Both the position numbers and the translations under genes were made by a program. The notes beneath the pieces are model-generated. The model worked only from the letters and a program-made list of their open reading frames with translations, did not search any database and was not told the origin of the DNA. A stretch of 63,562 nucleotides of DNA, from positions 1 through 63,562 of the forward strand of contig JAAOZP010000016.1 in assembly GCA_011605725.1 (NCBI GenBank), in the 5' to 3' direction. Source of the DNA: Nitrososphaerota archaeon (GTDB lineage Archaea > Thermoproteota > EX4484-205 > JAAOZP01). Below are positions 1 to 8,437 of this stretch, one piece after another. How positions within the stretch are numbered: the first letter of the stretch is position 1; each line of letters opens with the position of its first letter.

Positions 1-12
1 GGCAATGTCTCT

Positions 13-306
13 ATGACGAAAGGGGGCAAGCGTAAAATTCGTATCTATTCGAAGTACAAAGAGGGTTTGAGTGAGCTGAGGGAGCTCTTTATAGATCTGG
101 GGTTTCATCCCGGTGAAATTAAAATGCGTAACAGAGGAACAGTTCCAGGAAGGTATTCAGGACCTGAATACTCTTTTACCATTCCTGAAGAAGACCGTCT
201 GAGATTTATAGAGGAGATAGGATCTGAAAGAGAGGAGCACAAGAGAAGGCTCCAGCTAATAAAAGCAATAGATGAGGAAAAGAAAAGGAGGAAGGGGGAG
301 GGATGA
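13..306 (+). CDS. C-terminal part of a probable LAGLIDADG-like homing endonuclease (partial at left edge)
   Basis: The 97-residue product is basic at its end and has the pattern Y-S-K-x-K-E-G-L, a beta-strand-rich middle, then R-F-I-E-E-I-G-S-E and H-K-R-R-L. I associate this pattern with the last domain of archaeal LAGLIDADG DNA endonucleases, where an I-G-S tail follows the final helix. No LAGLIDADG motif is visible, so the identity is inferred. The frame stays open from the ATG back to the window edge, so the real protein probably begins outside. The stop overlaps the ATG of the next gene by four bases, implying co-transcription. It could equally be a small uncharacterised protein. Confidence 0.5.
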   Translation: MTKGGKRKIRIYSKYKEGLSELRELFIDLGFHPGEIKMRNRGTVPGRYSGPEYSFTIPEEDRLRFIEEIGSEREEHKRRLQLIKAIDEEKKRRKGEG

Positions 307-965
307 CGATGGCAAGGAGCGCTACTGTTTGGGTATGGGGTGACAGGTTTGAAGATGTTAGGACGAATTGTGAAAAATACACTAGTAAGAAGTGGAGAGA
401 GACTACGAAAGAATGTCTCGTATACTTCTCTGGCAGGGAGAGGGATGATGGCATTGGTTTGGATATAGCTGCTTACGTAAGCGATAAGGGGAAAGTTGGA
501 GAATTAACTGAGAGCCTGTTTTACTCAATGGTCTTCGCTGGAAACGCTAAGGTGTATTCAATCGTTATCCAATTATTCGAAGATATCTTCTCTAGCAAAG
601 AAGCATACCCGGATTCGTTAGAAGAAGTAGAGAAAAAGCTTAGGGAGCAAGAAGAGATAATCGCAAAGAAGTTCATTAACGATCCTAAAGTAAAGGGGGT
701 AGCACGGGTAAGAAAGGTGAATTTCATCCAGCAGATTAACCTGCTTTGCGAAATGGAATCAGAGTACGCCAACAAGATAGTTGTAGAACTCATTCACGAG
801 GATTTTGAGAAAATTAAAGACTTGCTAAACAACCTGTGTGAAGAACTGATTGAGAAAGGCTTAGTGAAACGCATCACGGGCTACAAGTTGGGGAGAAGTG
901 TTGACGAGCTTGAAGTTGGAGAGGTAGACATTTGGGGAGACGAGGTTCTGGTGTGGCTTGTCTGA
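303..965 (+). CDS. Hypothetical protein, 220 aa
   Basis: I do not recognise the family. The product is soluble and charged, with a tryptophan-rich start (V-W-V-W-G-D), a long helical, probably coiled-coil stretch around residues 95-130, and another W-G-D near the end (V-D-I-W-G-D). The matching W-G-D at both ends is odd and may point to two related strands in one fold. No membrane segment or signal peptide is seen. Start is either the ATG overlapping the upstream stop (A-T-G-A) or an ATG two codons later. Translational coupling to the upstream fragment suggests one transcript. It ends six bases before a tRNA-Leu gene on the other strand. Confidence 0.6.
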   Translation: MTMARSATVWVWGDRFEDVRTNCEKYTSKKWRETTKECLVYFSGRERDDGIGLDIAAYVSDKGKVGELTESLFYSMVFAGNAKVYSIVIQLFEDIFSSKEAYPDSLEEVEKKLREQEEIIAKKFINDPKVKGVARVRKVNFIQQINLLCEMESEYANKIVVELIHEDFEKIKDLLNNLCEELIEKGLVKRITGYKLGRSVDELEVGEVDIWGDEVLVWLV

Positions 966-970
966 AAAAG

Positions 971-1068
971 TGCGGGGGGTGGGATTTGAACCCACGAACC
1001 CCTTCGGGAAGAGGTTCCTCCCCGAGGTCTTGAGCCTCCCGCCTTTAACCTGGCTTGGCGACCCCCGC
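971..1068 (-). tRNA. tRNA-Leu(CAA) with a 13-nt anticodon-loop intron
   Basis: Read on the minus strand the gene has a 7-bp acceptor stem (GCGGGGG/CCCCCGC), discriminator A, D-arm GCC..GGC, a T-arm GTGGG-TTCAAAT-CCCAC and a long class II variable arm. The anticodon loop CTCAAGA gives CAA. The base after the loop only pairs properly if about 13 nt (starting CCTCGGGG) are removed, leaving stem GGAGG/CCTCT and a variable arm identical to that of the tRNA-Leu(CAG) at 40.9 kb. Mature length is then 85 nt. No CCA is encoded. Confidence 0.87.
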
Positions 1069-1120
1069 CTTTCTTCCCTGCAGTAAGACATATTATTTTG
1101 GATTGTTTTTAAGTTTTAGG

Positions 1121-1405
1121 ATGAGGCTGAGTGAGGTTTTCGCTAGTAGGGTTCAGGCGAGGGTTTTAGAGGAGCTTTTAAACTCTCCTCATACTATTTT
1201 TACTCAGGTTGAGCTGGCTAGGAGGGCTGGATGCTCCTCTTCAAGTGTGGACAGGGCTCTTAAAAATCTTATGAGGCTTGGGCTTATTAGGACTGAGAAG
1301 CTTTCAGTCAACAAGATTGTCGCGTTAAATCTTAATAGTAGGGTTGTGTCTCTTCTTATCCAGTTTAACAGGGATGTGAAGAAGGCTGATAGAGATACTG
1401 CTTAA
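1121..1405 (+). CDS. Small winged helix-turn-helix DNA-binding protein
   Basis: The 94-residue product starting at MRLSEVF is a compact winged helix: helix 1 at residues 8-20, then TQVELARRAGCS as helix 2 and the turn, SSSVDRALKNLMRLG as the recognition helix, and LIRTEKLSVNKIVALN as the wing. This arrangement is seen in MarR/ArsR-like and nucleotidyltransferase-associated archaeal regulators. The ATG at 1121 is preferred because upstream in-frame codons run through the tRNA-Leu gene. An AT-rich TATA-like stretch lies just ahead (around 1090-1115). It is probably transcribed with the next gene. DNA binding is inferred from fold; the target is unknown. Confidence 0.7.
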   Translation: MRLSEVFASRVQARVLEELLNSPHTIFTQVELARRAGCSSSSVDRALKNLMRLGLIRTEKLSVNKIVALNLNSRVVSLLIQFNRDVKKADRDTA

Positions 1406-1460
1406 GGAGAGGATAAGCGGAAGGGGGTTAACGTTCCTCGGCTTAGAGGGTTCCAGCGGT

Positions 1461-2039
1461 ATGGGTGTTATTCAGGCGGGTAATCTAGTGAGGCTCTTCG
1501 ACATGAAGCCGGTTGGCGAGATCGTTTTCTACGGTTTTCCAGACAACTTGATAGTGGACTCTATGGGTGTTGGAAAGATCCCTACGGTTAATATTTACCA
1601 TGCTAGAACTGGGGGTTTCAACATAAGTGTTTTCACGACGATGGTTAGGCAGCAGTATATTGACTCTCTCGGCAACAGGGAGCGCAACATGTTTTTCTCC
1701 TCGCTCCTCTACGCTATGAGGCTAGTCGGGTCCAGTTTCCTCTTAACAATCGACTGTGTGAATGTTTCAAGCAAGAATAGGAAGGCGTATTTAATAGCTA
1801 ATTCTTCAAAGCTTGTTGAGAGGTTTAAGGATAAGGAGGATTATGTTCTTGTAAAAGGAAGACGTTTAAGGAGCTCTTTGACGCTTGCAGTCGCCATGGC
1901 GAGGTTTCAAAAGATCCCTGCTTTGCAGCTAGTGCTTCCAATTAGAGAGCTTACTGAAAGCAGGGTTCAGCATGGTTTTCAAATCCTAGCCAGCATTATT
2001 AATGATGTGTTGCCCTTCATAGCTGAATCTGGAGGGTAG
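1461..2039 (+). CDS. Hypothetical protein, 192 aa
   Basis: Family not recognised. The protein alternates hydrophobic strands and helices, as in alpha/beta nucleotide-binding folds, for example L-L-T-I-D-C-V-N around residue 95 resembling a Walker B-like strand. A weak resemblance to RecA/RadB-like proteins is possible, but no Walker A is present. The frame remains open upstream to a TGA at 1377 without any ATG, GTG or TTG; that extra stretch reads T-F-L-G-L-E-G-S-S-G, where a P-loop would sit in a RecA-like protein. The visible ATG start may therefore be too late, or the N-terminus may be degraded. It follows the winged-helix gene closely and ends nine bases from tiaS, which points the other way. 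Confidence 0.55.
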   Translation: MGVIQAGNLVRLFDMKPVGEIVFYGFPDNLIVDSMGVGKIPTVNIYHARTGGFNISVFTTMVRQQYIDSLGNRERNMFFSSLLYAMRLVGSSFLLTIDCVNVSSKNRKAYLIANSSKLVERFKDKEDYVLVKGRRLRSSLTLAVAMARFQKIPALQLVLPIRELTESRVQHGFQILASIINDVLPFIAESGG

Positions 2040-2048
2040 TTGAATCGT

Positions 2049-3380
2049 CTACGGATAGTGCCAGGGGTTTATGAAACCATAGTCTTCAGCAAGCCTGTTT
2101 TTCTCACGACCATATCTTTTCAACGGCTTAGTTAAATGCCTGTGGGATCTTTCAGGCGGAAGATACGGGTGATTCGTTATTAACCCTCGTTCAATTATTA
2201 TTGTTTGAGGTCCCTCGACTGTCTCGCCGCATTTCTCGCAGGCAAAACCTTGGCGTAGACCAAGGCTCTTACATTTTCTTCCACATTTTGGGCATGATGG
2301 CGATATTCTCCGAGTTTTCTCGCACAGCTTTAAAACCTCCATTTTTTCAGCGTTAATAACCAGCTTCCCCGAGTGTTCCTTAACCCCGCCGTACACCCTT
2401 ATATAGTCTCCGGGTTCAAGCATAGATGCTGCTTTCTTCAGGCCTCCTGTCGGATAGTAGAATGCGCATGAAATTGTCTCCCCGTTTTCAATAGTCACTA
2501 TAACGTGTCCACCCTGAATAATCTTCTTGTCAACCACGCTTCCCTCGACGCATGTTGAATCATATTTTTTAACCTGGCTGATTGCAACAGGCTGGTCTGG
2601 GAAATGCACGTCAGTTCCTTGGTTGGTTTTGAAAATACACCAACATTCCATCTCCTCCTCAGCCTTTACAAGTCTGAATGCGTTGTAGACTGCTTCAGGC
2701 GTTTCCCCCCTTATTCCGAAGAGCACCGGGTCCCTGCCGTGAGGAGTTATCAGGATGCGTTTAGTCTCCGGATCAATATTATTAAAAGTGTGTTTCGAAG
2801 TCAATTCATCCATGAGCATGACGCTGTCCCTATCTATTCTACGAGGCTTCCCATAGTTTTCCTTGACCCTATAGGAGAGAAGCTCGAAAGTATAGTCTTC
2901 GAAGACAGCTCCGACTGCTGCAAGCGCTCCTACAACTCCAACCTTAGAAGTCTTCAGAAACCTGCATGACACACCTGTTTCCTCAGCAATCTTCAAAGCC
3001 TCAACAGGGGAAACCATGCTTCTCAACACCCTGAGGTAGAACTGGTGAAGCACATCTCCCCTCTGGGGGAGACTGTTGGCGAAGACTATCGCTGGCTCCG
3101 ATCTGGGACTGTTTAAATCCGAAAGCTCCTCCACAATTCCCACGACTGAGCCTGCTACCTCATCGTAAACCTCCCGACTATCAATACTTATTCTTATGCT
3201 TACCGCCCCGTTACCCCTTGTCTTCCAAGGAATATTCGGGTTAAGCCTGACGAGAAGAGGATAATCTATAAACCGGACGCCTCTCAAGCTGTCTAGTTTA
3301 GAAACTATTTTTGCGGCCACATATGTGGTGCAGCCGAACACTTCTGAGTCAGTGTCGTCTATACCTATGTTAAGCAGCAT
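2049..3380 (-). CDS. tiaS: tRNA(Ile2) 2-agmatinylcytidine synthetase TiaS
   Basis: TiaS attaches agmatine to C34 of the tRNA-Ile that reads AUA, an archaeal-only wobble modification needed to tell AUA from AUG. The 443-residue length fits the family. The start NIGIDDTDS is the hallmark of the N-terminal domain, followed by L-N-P-N-I-P-W-K-T-R-G-N-G-A. The middle has P-H-G-R-D-P-V-L-F-G-I-R-G, an OB-fold follows, and a C-terminal zinc ribbon carries CPKCGRKC and CEKCG. All parts appear intact. It lies alone on the minus strand with its start about 110 bases from tRNA-Thr. Confidence 0.95.
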   Translation of the reverse strand: MLLNIGIDDTDSEVFGCTTYVAAKIVSKLDSLRGVRFIDYPLLVRLNPNIPWKTRGNGAVSIRISIDSREVYDEVAGSVVGIVEELSDLNSPRSEPAIVFANSLPQRGDVLHQFYLRVLRSMVSPVEALKIAEETGVSCRFLKTSKVGVVGALAAVGAVFEDYTFELLSYRVKENYGKPRRIDRDSVMLMDELTSKHTFNNIDPETKRILITPHGRDPVLFGIRGETPEAVYNAFRLVKAEEEMECWCIFKTNQGTDVHFPDQPVAISQVKKYDSTCVEGSVVDKKIIQGGHVIVTIENGETISCAFYYPTGGLKKAASMLEPGDYIRVYGGVKEHSGKLVINAEKMEVLKLCEKTRRISPSCPKCGRKCKSLGLRQGFACEKCGETVEGPQTIIIERGLITNHPYLPPERSHRHLTKPLKRYGREKNRLAEDYGFINPWHYP

Positions 3381-3490
3381 TTTGACTCAACGCTGAACAA
3401 GCCTTAAACAGGAACCCTGGCTTTTAAACATAGCCTTAAAAAGCCTACCGCTGATAAACCGAGCTGTTTTTCAGAGAAGACCTTACAGAA

Positions 3491-3582
3491 AGCCTCGGGA
3501 GGGATTTGAACCCTCGGCTAACAGCTTCCCCGGCTTTTTCTGCTTACGAGGCTGCCACTCTACCAGGCTGAGTTACCGAGGC
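3491..3582 (-). tRNA. tRNA-Thr(CGT) with an 18-nt intron at the canonical site
   Basis: The minus strand gives acceptor GCCTCGG/CCGAGGC, D-arm ACTC..GAGT, T-arm GAGGG-TTCAAAT-CCCTC and anticodon loop CTCGTAA. The anticodon stem GCAGC/GCTGT forms only after removal of about 18 nt that follow position 37, the standard archaeal 37/38 intron position. The mature RNA would be about 74 nt. No CCA is encoded. Confidence 0.88.
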
Positions 3583-3679
3583 TCACTGGCATTTTTGAAA
3601 AAAGGGGCTTAAAACGTTTTCGCTTTTTTTAAAACCAGGGTTTAAATGTTAAACTAGCTTAGACGGGTCTTGGAAAGGG

Positions 3680-4651
3680 ATGGCGCGAAAAGCGTTCAGC
3701 GAGTATTCGATAATAGATTTCATAAAAAAGATGTTTCCCCAAACTGGGAACATTCTTCCCGATTATGATGATGCTTGGGGCTGTGTGCTTAACAGGAAGC
3801 ATCTTGTCTTCGCAGGAGACATGTTGGTTGAAACAACCGATATCCCGCCTTTCATGACGATTAGGCAAATGGGTTTTAAAAGCTTCACGGTAAGCGTGAG
3901 CGACATAGCCTCTAAGGGATTAGCCCCTACCTATTACTATCTGATTCTTGGGCTTCCACGAGGATTCGGCTGGGGGAGGTTTAAGAAACTGGTAGAGGGA
4001 TGGAGGGATGCTGTCAGCTTTTACGGGGGGACACTTATGGGTGGGGATACAAACGAGTCTTCTTGTGTCACTATCAGCGTGATTGTTTTATCTCTTTCAA
4101 ATAAGCTTCCGATTCCCAGGTCAGGAGGTAAATTGGGAGATATTGTTGCTGTCACCGGGACATTTGGAGAAACATATGTAGGCTTCAGGCTGATGAGAAG
4201 CCTTGATAGACTGCCTGGATTTCTTAGGAAACGCGTATTGAGAAAAATATGCAGGCCCGTAGCAAGGCTTAGAGAAGGCATAGCGCTTAACGGTGTCGCA
4301 GCAGCATGCACCGATTCAAGCGATGGTCTAGCAGTATCCTTGTACAATCTTATTCATGGAACTGGGAAAGGAATCCTGGTGGAGAGGCTGCCGGTCGCTG
4401 AAGGTCTTGAGGAAGCCTCTAGAATACTTAGAGCCCCCTTTTCCCAAATGGTTTTCTACGGTGGGGAAGAGTTTGAGCTTGTGACGGTGATCCCTAAAGA
4501 AAAATGGGGGACGGCTGTTAAAAGAGTTGAGCATGCAGGAGGATCTTTAATACCTATTGGGAGAATCATAAAGCGTAAGGGAGTTTGGTACCGTAGGGAG
4601 GACGGTAGGACAGTTAGGGTCTTAAGAAGAGGCTGGGAACATTTAAAATAG
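3680..4651 (+). CDS. thiL: Thiamine-monophosphate kinase-like protein (ThiL family)
   Basis: ThiL phosphorylates thiamine monophosphate to thiamine diphosphate, the active cofactor. The 323-residue length matches the AIR synthase-like ThiL family. Visible motifs are D-Y-D-D-A near residue 30 (Mg/ATP aspartates), GDMLVETTD, the conserved D-I-A-S-K-G, G-G-D-T-N-E for ATP/Mg binding and C-T-D-S-S-D-G-L-A for substrate. Order and spacing suit ThiL better than PurM or SelD. It is a single gene on the plus strand after tRNA-Thr, with an AT-rich promoter-like stretch before it, and ends seven bases from the convergent regulator gene. Substrate is inferred from family. Confidence 0.85.
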   Translation: MARKAFSEYSIIDFIKKMFPQTGNILPDYDDAWGCVLNRKHLVFAGDMLVETTDIPPFMTIRQMGFKSFTVSVSDIASKGLAPTYYYLILGLPRGFGWGRFKKLVEGWRDAVSFYGGTLMGGDTNESSCVTISVIVLSLSNKLPIPRSGGKLGDIVAVTGTFGETYVGFRLMRSLDRLPGFLRKRVLRKICRPVARLREGIALNGVAAACTDSSDGLAVSLYNLIHGTGKGILVERLPVAEGLEEASRILRAPFSQMVFYGGEEFELVTVIPKEKWGTAVKRVEHAGGSLIPIGRIIKRKGVWYRREDGRTVRVLRRGWEHLK

Positions 4652-4658
4652 CCTGTCT

Positions 4659-4883
4659 TCAGCTTGCAACCAGTGTCTCAGTCTTCTCAACACCCTCGAT
4701 CGAGTTTATCTCTGCAGTAAGCAGGGCGAGTTCAGAAATGTCGTTCGCCTGAAGAATAGCGACTATGTCAAACCTGCCGAAGCATTCGAAAGCATCGATT
4801 ACGCCTTCGATCTTTCTGATTCTTTCAAGAACCTGCGCCATTTTCCCATTGTCAACGCTTATAAGGACGCAGCTGTAGGTCAT
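4659..4883 (-). CDS. Stand-alone Lrp/AsnC ligand-binding (RAM) domain protein
   Basis: At 74 residues this is the C-terminal RAM (ACT-like) domain of Lrp/AsnC regulators without the helix-turn-helix. The pattern C-V-L-I-S-V-D then a helix, G-V-I-D-A-F-E-C-F-G-R-F-D-I-V-A-I-L-Q-A and I-E-G-V-E-K-T-E-T-L-V-A is typical of these beta-alpha-beta-beta-alpha-beta domains. In archaea such proteins form ring-like multimers that bind small effectors, often amino acids. It begins directly after the TAA stop of a paralogous gene, so the two may form a hetero-oligomer. It closes a four-gene minus-strand operon. Effector and role are unknown. Confidence 0.85.
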   Translation of the reverse strand: MTYSCVLISVDNGKMAQVLERIRKIEGVIDAFECFGRFDIVAILQANDISELALLTAEINSIEGVEKTETLVAS

Positions 4884-5120
4884 TTACGATCCCCCCTCAA
4901 CCTCGACAAGTGTTTCAGTGGCGCTGACGTTTTTGAAAGACCTTATTGCGCGAACCACCTTAGCTATTTCAGACAAGCTTCCCGCCTCTATCTTGGAGAC
5001 AACGTCGTACGCGCCTAGACTTGAAAAAACAAGCTTAACGTTCTCTAATTCTTTAAGCCTTCTAACAACATCCTTGTAGGTTCCAGCCCTACACCTTATT
5101 AAGACTATGGCTTTAACCAT
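4884..5120 (-). CDS. Stand-alone Lrp/AsnC ligand-binding (RAM) domain protein, paralogue
   Basis: The 78-residue product has the same RAM fold as its downstream neighbour: I-V-L-I-R-C-R-A-G, a helix, L-V-F-S-S-L-G-A-Y-D-V-V-S-K-I-E, a second helix and S-A-T-E-T-L-V-E-V. It lacks a DNA-binding domain. Its start overlaps the stop of the membrane glycosyltransferase-like gene by 16 bases, which implies translational coupling. A tandem of diverged RAM proteins fused transcriptionally to surface-glycan genes suggests effector sensing or a structural role rather than direct transcription control; that is inference. Confidence 0.85.
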   Translation of the reverse strand: MVKAIVLIRCRAGTYKDVVRRLKELENVKLVFSSLGAYDVVSKIEAGSLSEIAKVVRAIRSFKNVSATETLVEVEGGS

Positions 5121-6856
5121 CGCGAGGAAAAACCGTTATCGCTTTGATTTAACCTTTTCCAGGGAGAAAACATGTAGATTGCACCGTTCTGAACGTCCTC
5201 CAGCCTATCTATCCCCGGAGAGTTATTCAGATAATCTATGGCTTCCTTCCGAAGCGGGCCTGAGGGCTTAGTTATCAAGTTGACGACTCTGCCACTGTAC
5301 GCTTCCATCATAGCATTGGAGATAACTATTAAAACATCTTTTTCAACCGGATATGTTTCTCCGGAAACAGACACGTTTACAAGCCAAGAATTCGACGGTA
5401 GAAACCATGAAGTCAAGTTTCCCGTCCAAAAAGCGTTTCTGCGGGATACGAACATTAGAAGAGCACCAAGCCTAGTATCAGTATCTATTTTAGAGTTGAA
5501 AAGCAGCGAATAACTGTAAGCATCTTCAGCAAGCTTAAGCTCAGAATAACTGATTGACTCTTTAATACCGTATGTGAACTCCGGTTTAGGATAGGATGTG
5601 GATGCGAGTGAAAATATGAAGTAGGCAATCATCATTCCAGCCAGATACTCTTTCTCCATGCTTCTCAACTCGCTGCTGAAACAGCTCAGCCCGTAACCGG
5701 CTAGAGGAGCTGCAAAAAACATGATGAATGTTGGAATCCTATGGATGAGCACACGGTAGTCTCCTAACGAGAGCAGGGCGGAAGCCTCAATCATGAAAAC
5801 TATTAATGGAGCCGTGAAGAACAGTGAGTCATACTGTGAACTTTTCTTACAGTATTGTATAAAGCCGTGGATCGTGAAAGGCAGGAAGCCCAGTGAAATA
5901 GGCACAGTGAACCAAAGGATTGTTGGCAAAGCATCTGGATGAAGCATGAGTGTTAATGCGACGGGGATTAGCATGCCGACCAGCAGTACTGACATAAAAG
6001 TCTTTATGAACGTGAACTTCGGATATTTCTTCACGAATCCTGCTGTTTTGACCGTGACGATTGGAAACAGAAACATTATGACCATTATCAGAAGCAGGAG
6101 AAATGGTTTTTCAAGAACCATGTTTAGGATTAGCCTCAGCATGTTTTCCTCCTCTCCCGCCAAGCTCCAAACATATGCGGATGAAGCAAGCAGGAGAACT
6201 ATGGTTGAAAACATTAGGACTAGTAGTCGCAATAGGCTATCAGTCTTCTCCTGTTTTAAATAATAGTACAAGTAGGAGAGGAATAGTGAGGAGAAGAACA
6301 GGGTGAGTTGAAACGCGGAAAGATGGTGACTCATAGCGGTTAAAAAGCTGGAGAGCATTGCAGGCAGCATCCATCTCCAACTCCTGGTTAAAGCCCTCAT
6401 TGAGAACAGTATAGACAGCCCGTAGAACAGTATCCCAAGCCCCTCCGGTATTACCACACCCCCAACCTGATGCACAAACAGATTAGTCACCGCTAGGTAT
6501 AGAAGCGTGTAAACAGGCTTATTGCCTTCAGTCTTCAACTGTTTTGAAACAAAGTAGGGCGGGAGGATGAAAAAAGCAAATACTAAGGGTTCAACGAAGA
6601 TGAGGATCTTCATGAACATATCGTAGCTAACAGTTTTGAGAACCACTAGTTGAAGATAGTAGAAAAGCGGGCCGTGAGGCATGGAGACGGACCCCTCCTC
6701 GTTCAGCACAAATACTCTTGAAACAAACTCGTAAACGTCAAACCCGTATGGTAACCCATATTTTAACGGTGGAATCATCCTTAACAGTAATGCGATTGAA
6801 AACACTGAAATCAAATACCAGTCCTGATGCTTCAACCTATCCAGGTTTGAACCCAT
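5105..6856 (-). CDS. Multi-pass membrane protein, GT-C glycosyltransferase-like
   Basis: The 583-residue protein has about 11-13 hydrophobic segments followed by a soluble extracytoplasmic C-terminal part. Near the first membrane segment is an acidic motif, G-L-P-Y-G-F-D-V-Y-E-F, with D40 where GT-C enzymes (PMT, ArnT, AglB-like) hold their catalytic acidic residue in the first outer loop. These enzymes use lipid-linked sugars to glycosylate proteins or lipids. The sequence is not close enough by eye to name a member. It overlaps the upstream membrane gene by 25 bases and the downstream RAM gene by 16 bases, so it is the core of the operon at 4.66-7.32 kb. Confidence 0.6.
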   Translation of the reverse strand: MGSNLDRLKHQDWYLISVFSIALLLRMIPPLKYGLPYGFDVYEFVSRVFVLNEEGSVSMPHGPLFYYLQLVVLKTVSYDMFMKILIFVEPLVFAFFILPPYFVSKQLKTEGNKPVYTLLYLAVTNLFVHQVGGVVIPEGLGILFYGLSILFSMRALTRSWRWMLPAMLSSFLTAMSHHLSAFQLTLFFSSLFLSYLYYYLKQEKTDSLLRLLVLMFSTIVLLLASSAYVWSLAGEEENMLRLILNMVLEKPFLLLLIMVIMFLFPIVTVKTAGFVKKYPKFTFIKTFMSVLLVGMLIPVALTLMLHPDALPTILWFTVPISLGFLPFTIHGFIQYCKKSSQYDSLFFTAPLIVFMIEASALLSLGDYRVLIHRIPTFIMFFAAPLAGYGLSCFSSELRSMEKEYLAGMMIAYFIFSLASTSYPKPEFTYGIKESISYSELKLAEDAYSYSLLFNSKIDTDTRLGALLMFVSRRNAFWTGNLTSWFLPSNSWLVNVSVSGETYPVEKDVLIVISNAMMEAYSGRVVNLITKPSGPLRKEAIDYLNNSPGIDRLEDVQNGAIYMFSPWKRLNQSDNGFSSRWLKP

Positions 6857-7323
6857 ACTGTGTCATCCCTCCTTAGTAAAACCGGGCTATAATAGCCTGT
6901 TTGAACAGTTTCACTTGCATCCCAGCAGTATGCTATAATGATCCTCTCAGCCTCAGGATCCATAGGCAGTTTTACGTTAAGCTTTACACCTTCGCCAGGG
7001 TTAAGCGTGACTGTTCTGAAGCCTAACGTTCTAAAATTTGTAAAACAGTAAAAAGCATTGTCCTCCGAGACCCTGCTGCCCTCATAACCGATTAAAAATA
7101 TCAGATGCCCCTCGTGTTTCCCGCTAGAATTATTCTTTAAAAAAAGAGCTATAGAAAAACAGTCATCTTCCCGCTTGAAACCAATTATTTTAACCGCTAT
7201 GAAGTCTTTCGGCGGCGTCTCAAGAAGCTCGTATGATGTGAAGAGAAGAACCAGAAACAGACTCATTAAAAACACGGTTCTCTGGAAAAAGACTCCGTTC
7301 CCGCTGCCTCTGTTTCGGCTCAA
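6832..7323 (-). CDS. Single-pass membrane protein with small extracellular beta domain
   Basis: The 163-residue product has a positive N-terminus, one membrane segment at about residues 14-31 and then a beta-rich outer domain, with V-T-L-N-P-G-E-G-V-K-L-N-V-K-L resembling an immunoglobulin-like or CARDB-type strand pair. This layout fits a membrane-anchored accessory of the GT-C-like protein encoded next, whose start lies inside this gene by 25 bases. It is the first gene of the operon. I cannot name the family. Confidence 0.6.
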   Translation of the reverse strand: MSRNRGSGNGVFFQRTVFLMSLFLVLLFTSYELLETPPKDFIAVKIIGFKREDDCFSIALFLKNNSSGKHEGHLIFLIGYEGSRVSEDNAFYCFTNFRTLGFRTVTLNPGEGVKLNVKLPMDPEAERIIIAYCWDASETVQTGYYSPVLLRRDDTVWVQTWIG

Positions 7324-7419
7324 AGGACACCGTTAGCCATGAAAACAGGCTTATTTTAAACTATTGCCTCCGAGCCTGGAAAACTTATTAAACAACATTA
7401 ACTCCCGTTCGGGGAGAAA

Positions 7420-8433
7420 ATGCTGGAAAAACCTATACTCATCATAACTGCTTCAACAGCGATTGGCCTCGCCTCATCCATGTTAATCTTAAGATACATA
7501 ACTAGGAGCTTCGTTAAACTCGGCATCTCCGGATTAGATCATCATAAGCCGGGGAAGCCCCGAATTCCAGAGATGGGTGGCTTAGCATTCGTCATAGGGG
7601 TTGCAGCAGCCTCGATGCCAGCGGTTCTGCTGGATTTTCATGTTTCTGAAGTAGTAGGGATGATGCTTACGGTGCTTGCAACAGGAGCCGTGGGAATCAT
7701 AGATGATTTGAAAAAACTGGGAGCAGTGGAGAAGCCTCTTCTCACAGCCGCAGCAGGTTTACCGTTAATCCTTTTACATCCTTACTCTGGTAAACTGTTT
7801 TTAACATTTGGAATAGTTTTTCGAATCCCCTTAATATACATGGTGATGATACCAGGCTTGCTTGCAGTAGTGTCTAACTCGGTCAACATGTTTGACACTA
7901 TGAACGGTACCGCCACCGGCTCCTCCCTTATGGTTTTAACAACACTGTTTCTAGTGACGGTTTTGAAACACTTTACTGGAGGAGGTTTCGACATACTTCT
8001 GGCAAGTCTATTGTTCAGCATTGTTTTCCCCCCTATGCTAATATTGTTCGCTTATAACAAGTATCCGGCTAGGGTTTTCGTCGGCGACACTGGCACTCTC
8101 TCCATAGGGGGAGCACTCCTAGCCTTCTCGATCATCCAGGGTTGCGAAATACCTTTGATAATAAGTCTACTGCCTCATTTGACCAACGGCTTCTTCAATC
8201 TTTCAAGCGTTGGGAGGCTTTTCGAAAGATCAGAGTTGAAAGAGAGACCCATAGTTGTTTCAGAGGACGGCACCATATATGCAAACAGGGATTTGAAAGC
8301 ACCAATAACCCTGACGAGGTTCATCGCTGCACTGGGCTTCAGAAACGAGAAGGAGATCATAAAGGCAATCATGATTCTATGCATCATATCGAACGGGCTG
8401 ACTATTTTGACGGTTCTACTAGGATTATGGTGA
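7420..8433 (+). CDS. UDP-GlcNAc-1-phosphate transferase-like protein (GT4 / WecA-MraY-Alg7 family)
   Basis: This membrane enzyme family transfers a HexNAc-1-phosphate from UDP to a polyprenyl phosphate, the first step in building lipid-linked glycans. The 337-residue protein has around 10 membrane segments. Key motifs are present: P-E-M-G-G at 50-54, D95-D96 in G-I-I-D-D-L-K-K, N-M-F-D-T-M-N-G in the middle and F-V-G-D-T-G-T-L-S-I-G for metal and nucleotide. In archaea this role is called AglH. A small membrane gene follows four bases later. With the neighbouring glycan genes it probably starts S-layer or lipid glycan synthesis. Confidence 0.88.
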   Translation: MLEKPILIITASTAIGLASSMLILRYITRSFVKLGISGLDHHKPGKPRIPEMGGLAFVIGVAAASMPAVLLDFHVSEVVGMMLTVLATGAVGIIDDLKKLGAVEKPLLTAAAGLPLILLHPYSGKLFLTFGIVFRIPLIYMVMIPGLLAVVSNSVNMFDTMNGTATGSSLMVLTTLFLVTVLKHFTGGGFDILLASLLFSIVFPPMLILFAYNKYPARVFVGDTGTLSIGGALLAFSIIQGCEIPLIISLLPHLTNGFFNLSSVGRLFERSELKERPIVVSEDGTIYANRDLKAPITLTRFIAALGFRNEKEIIKAIMILCIISNGLTILTVLLGLW

Positions 8434-8437
8434 GAAC

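Noticed and set aside
861..1091. Minus-strand open frame of 76 codons
   Set aside because: It reads through tRNA-Leu and the end of the neighbouring gene; no independent evidence.
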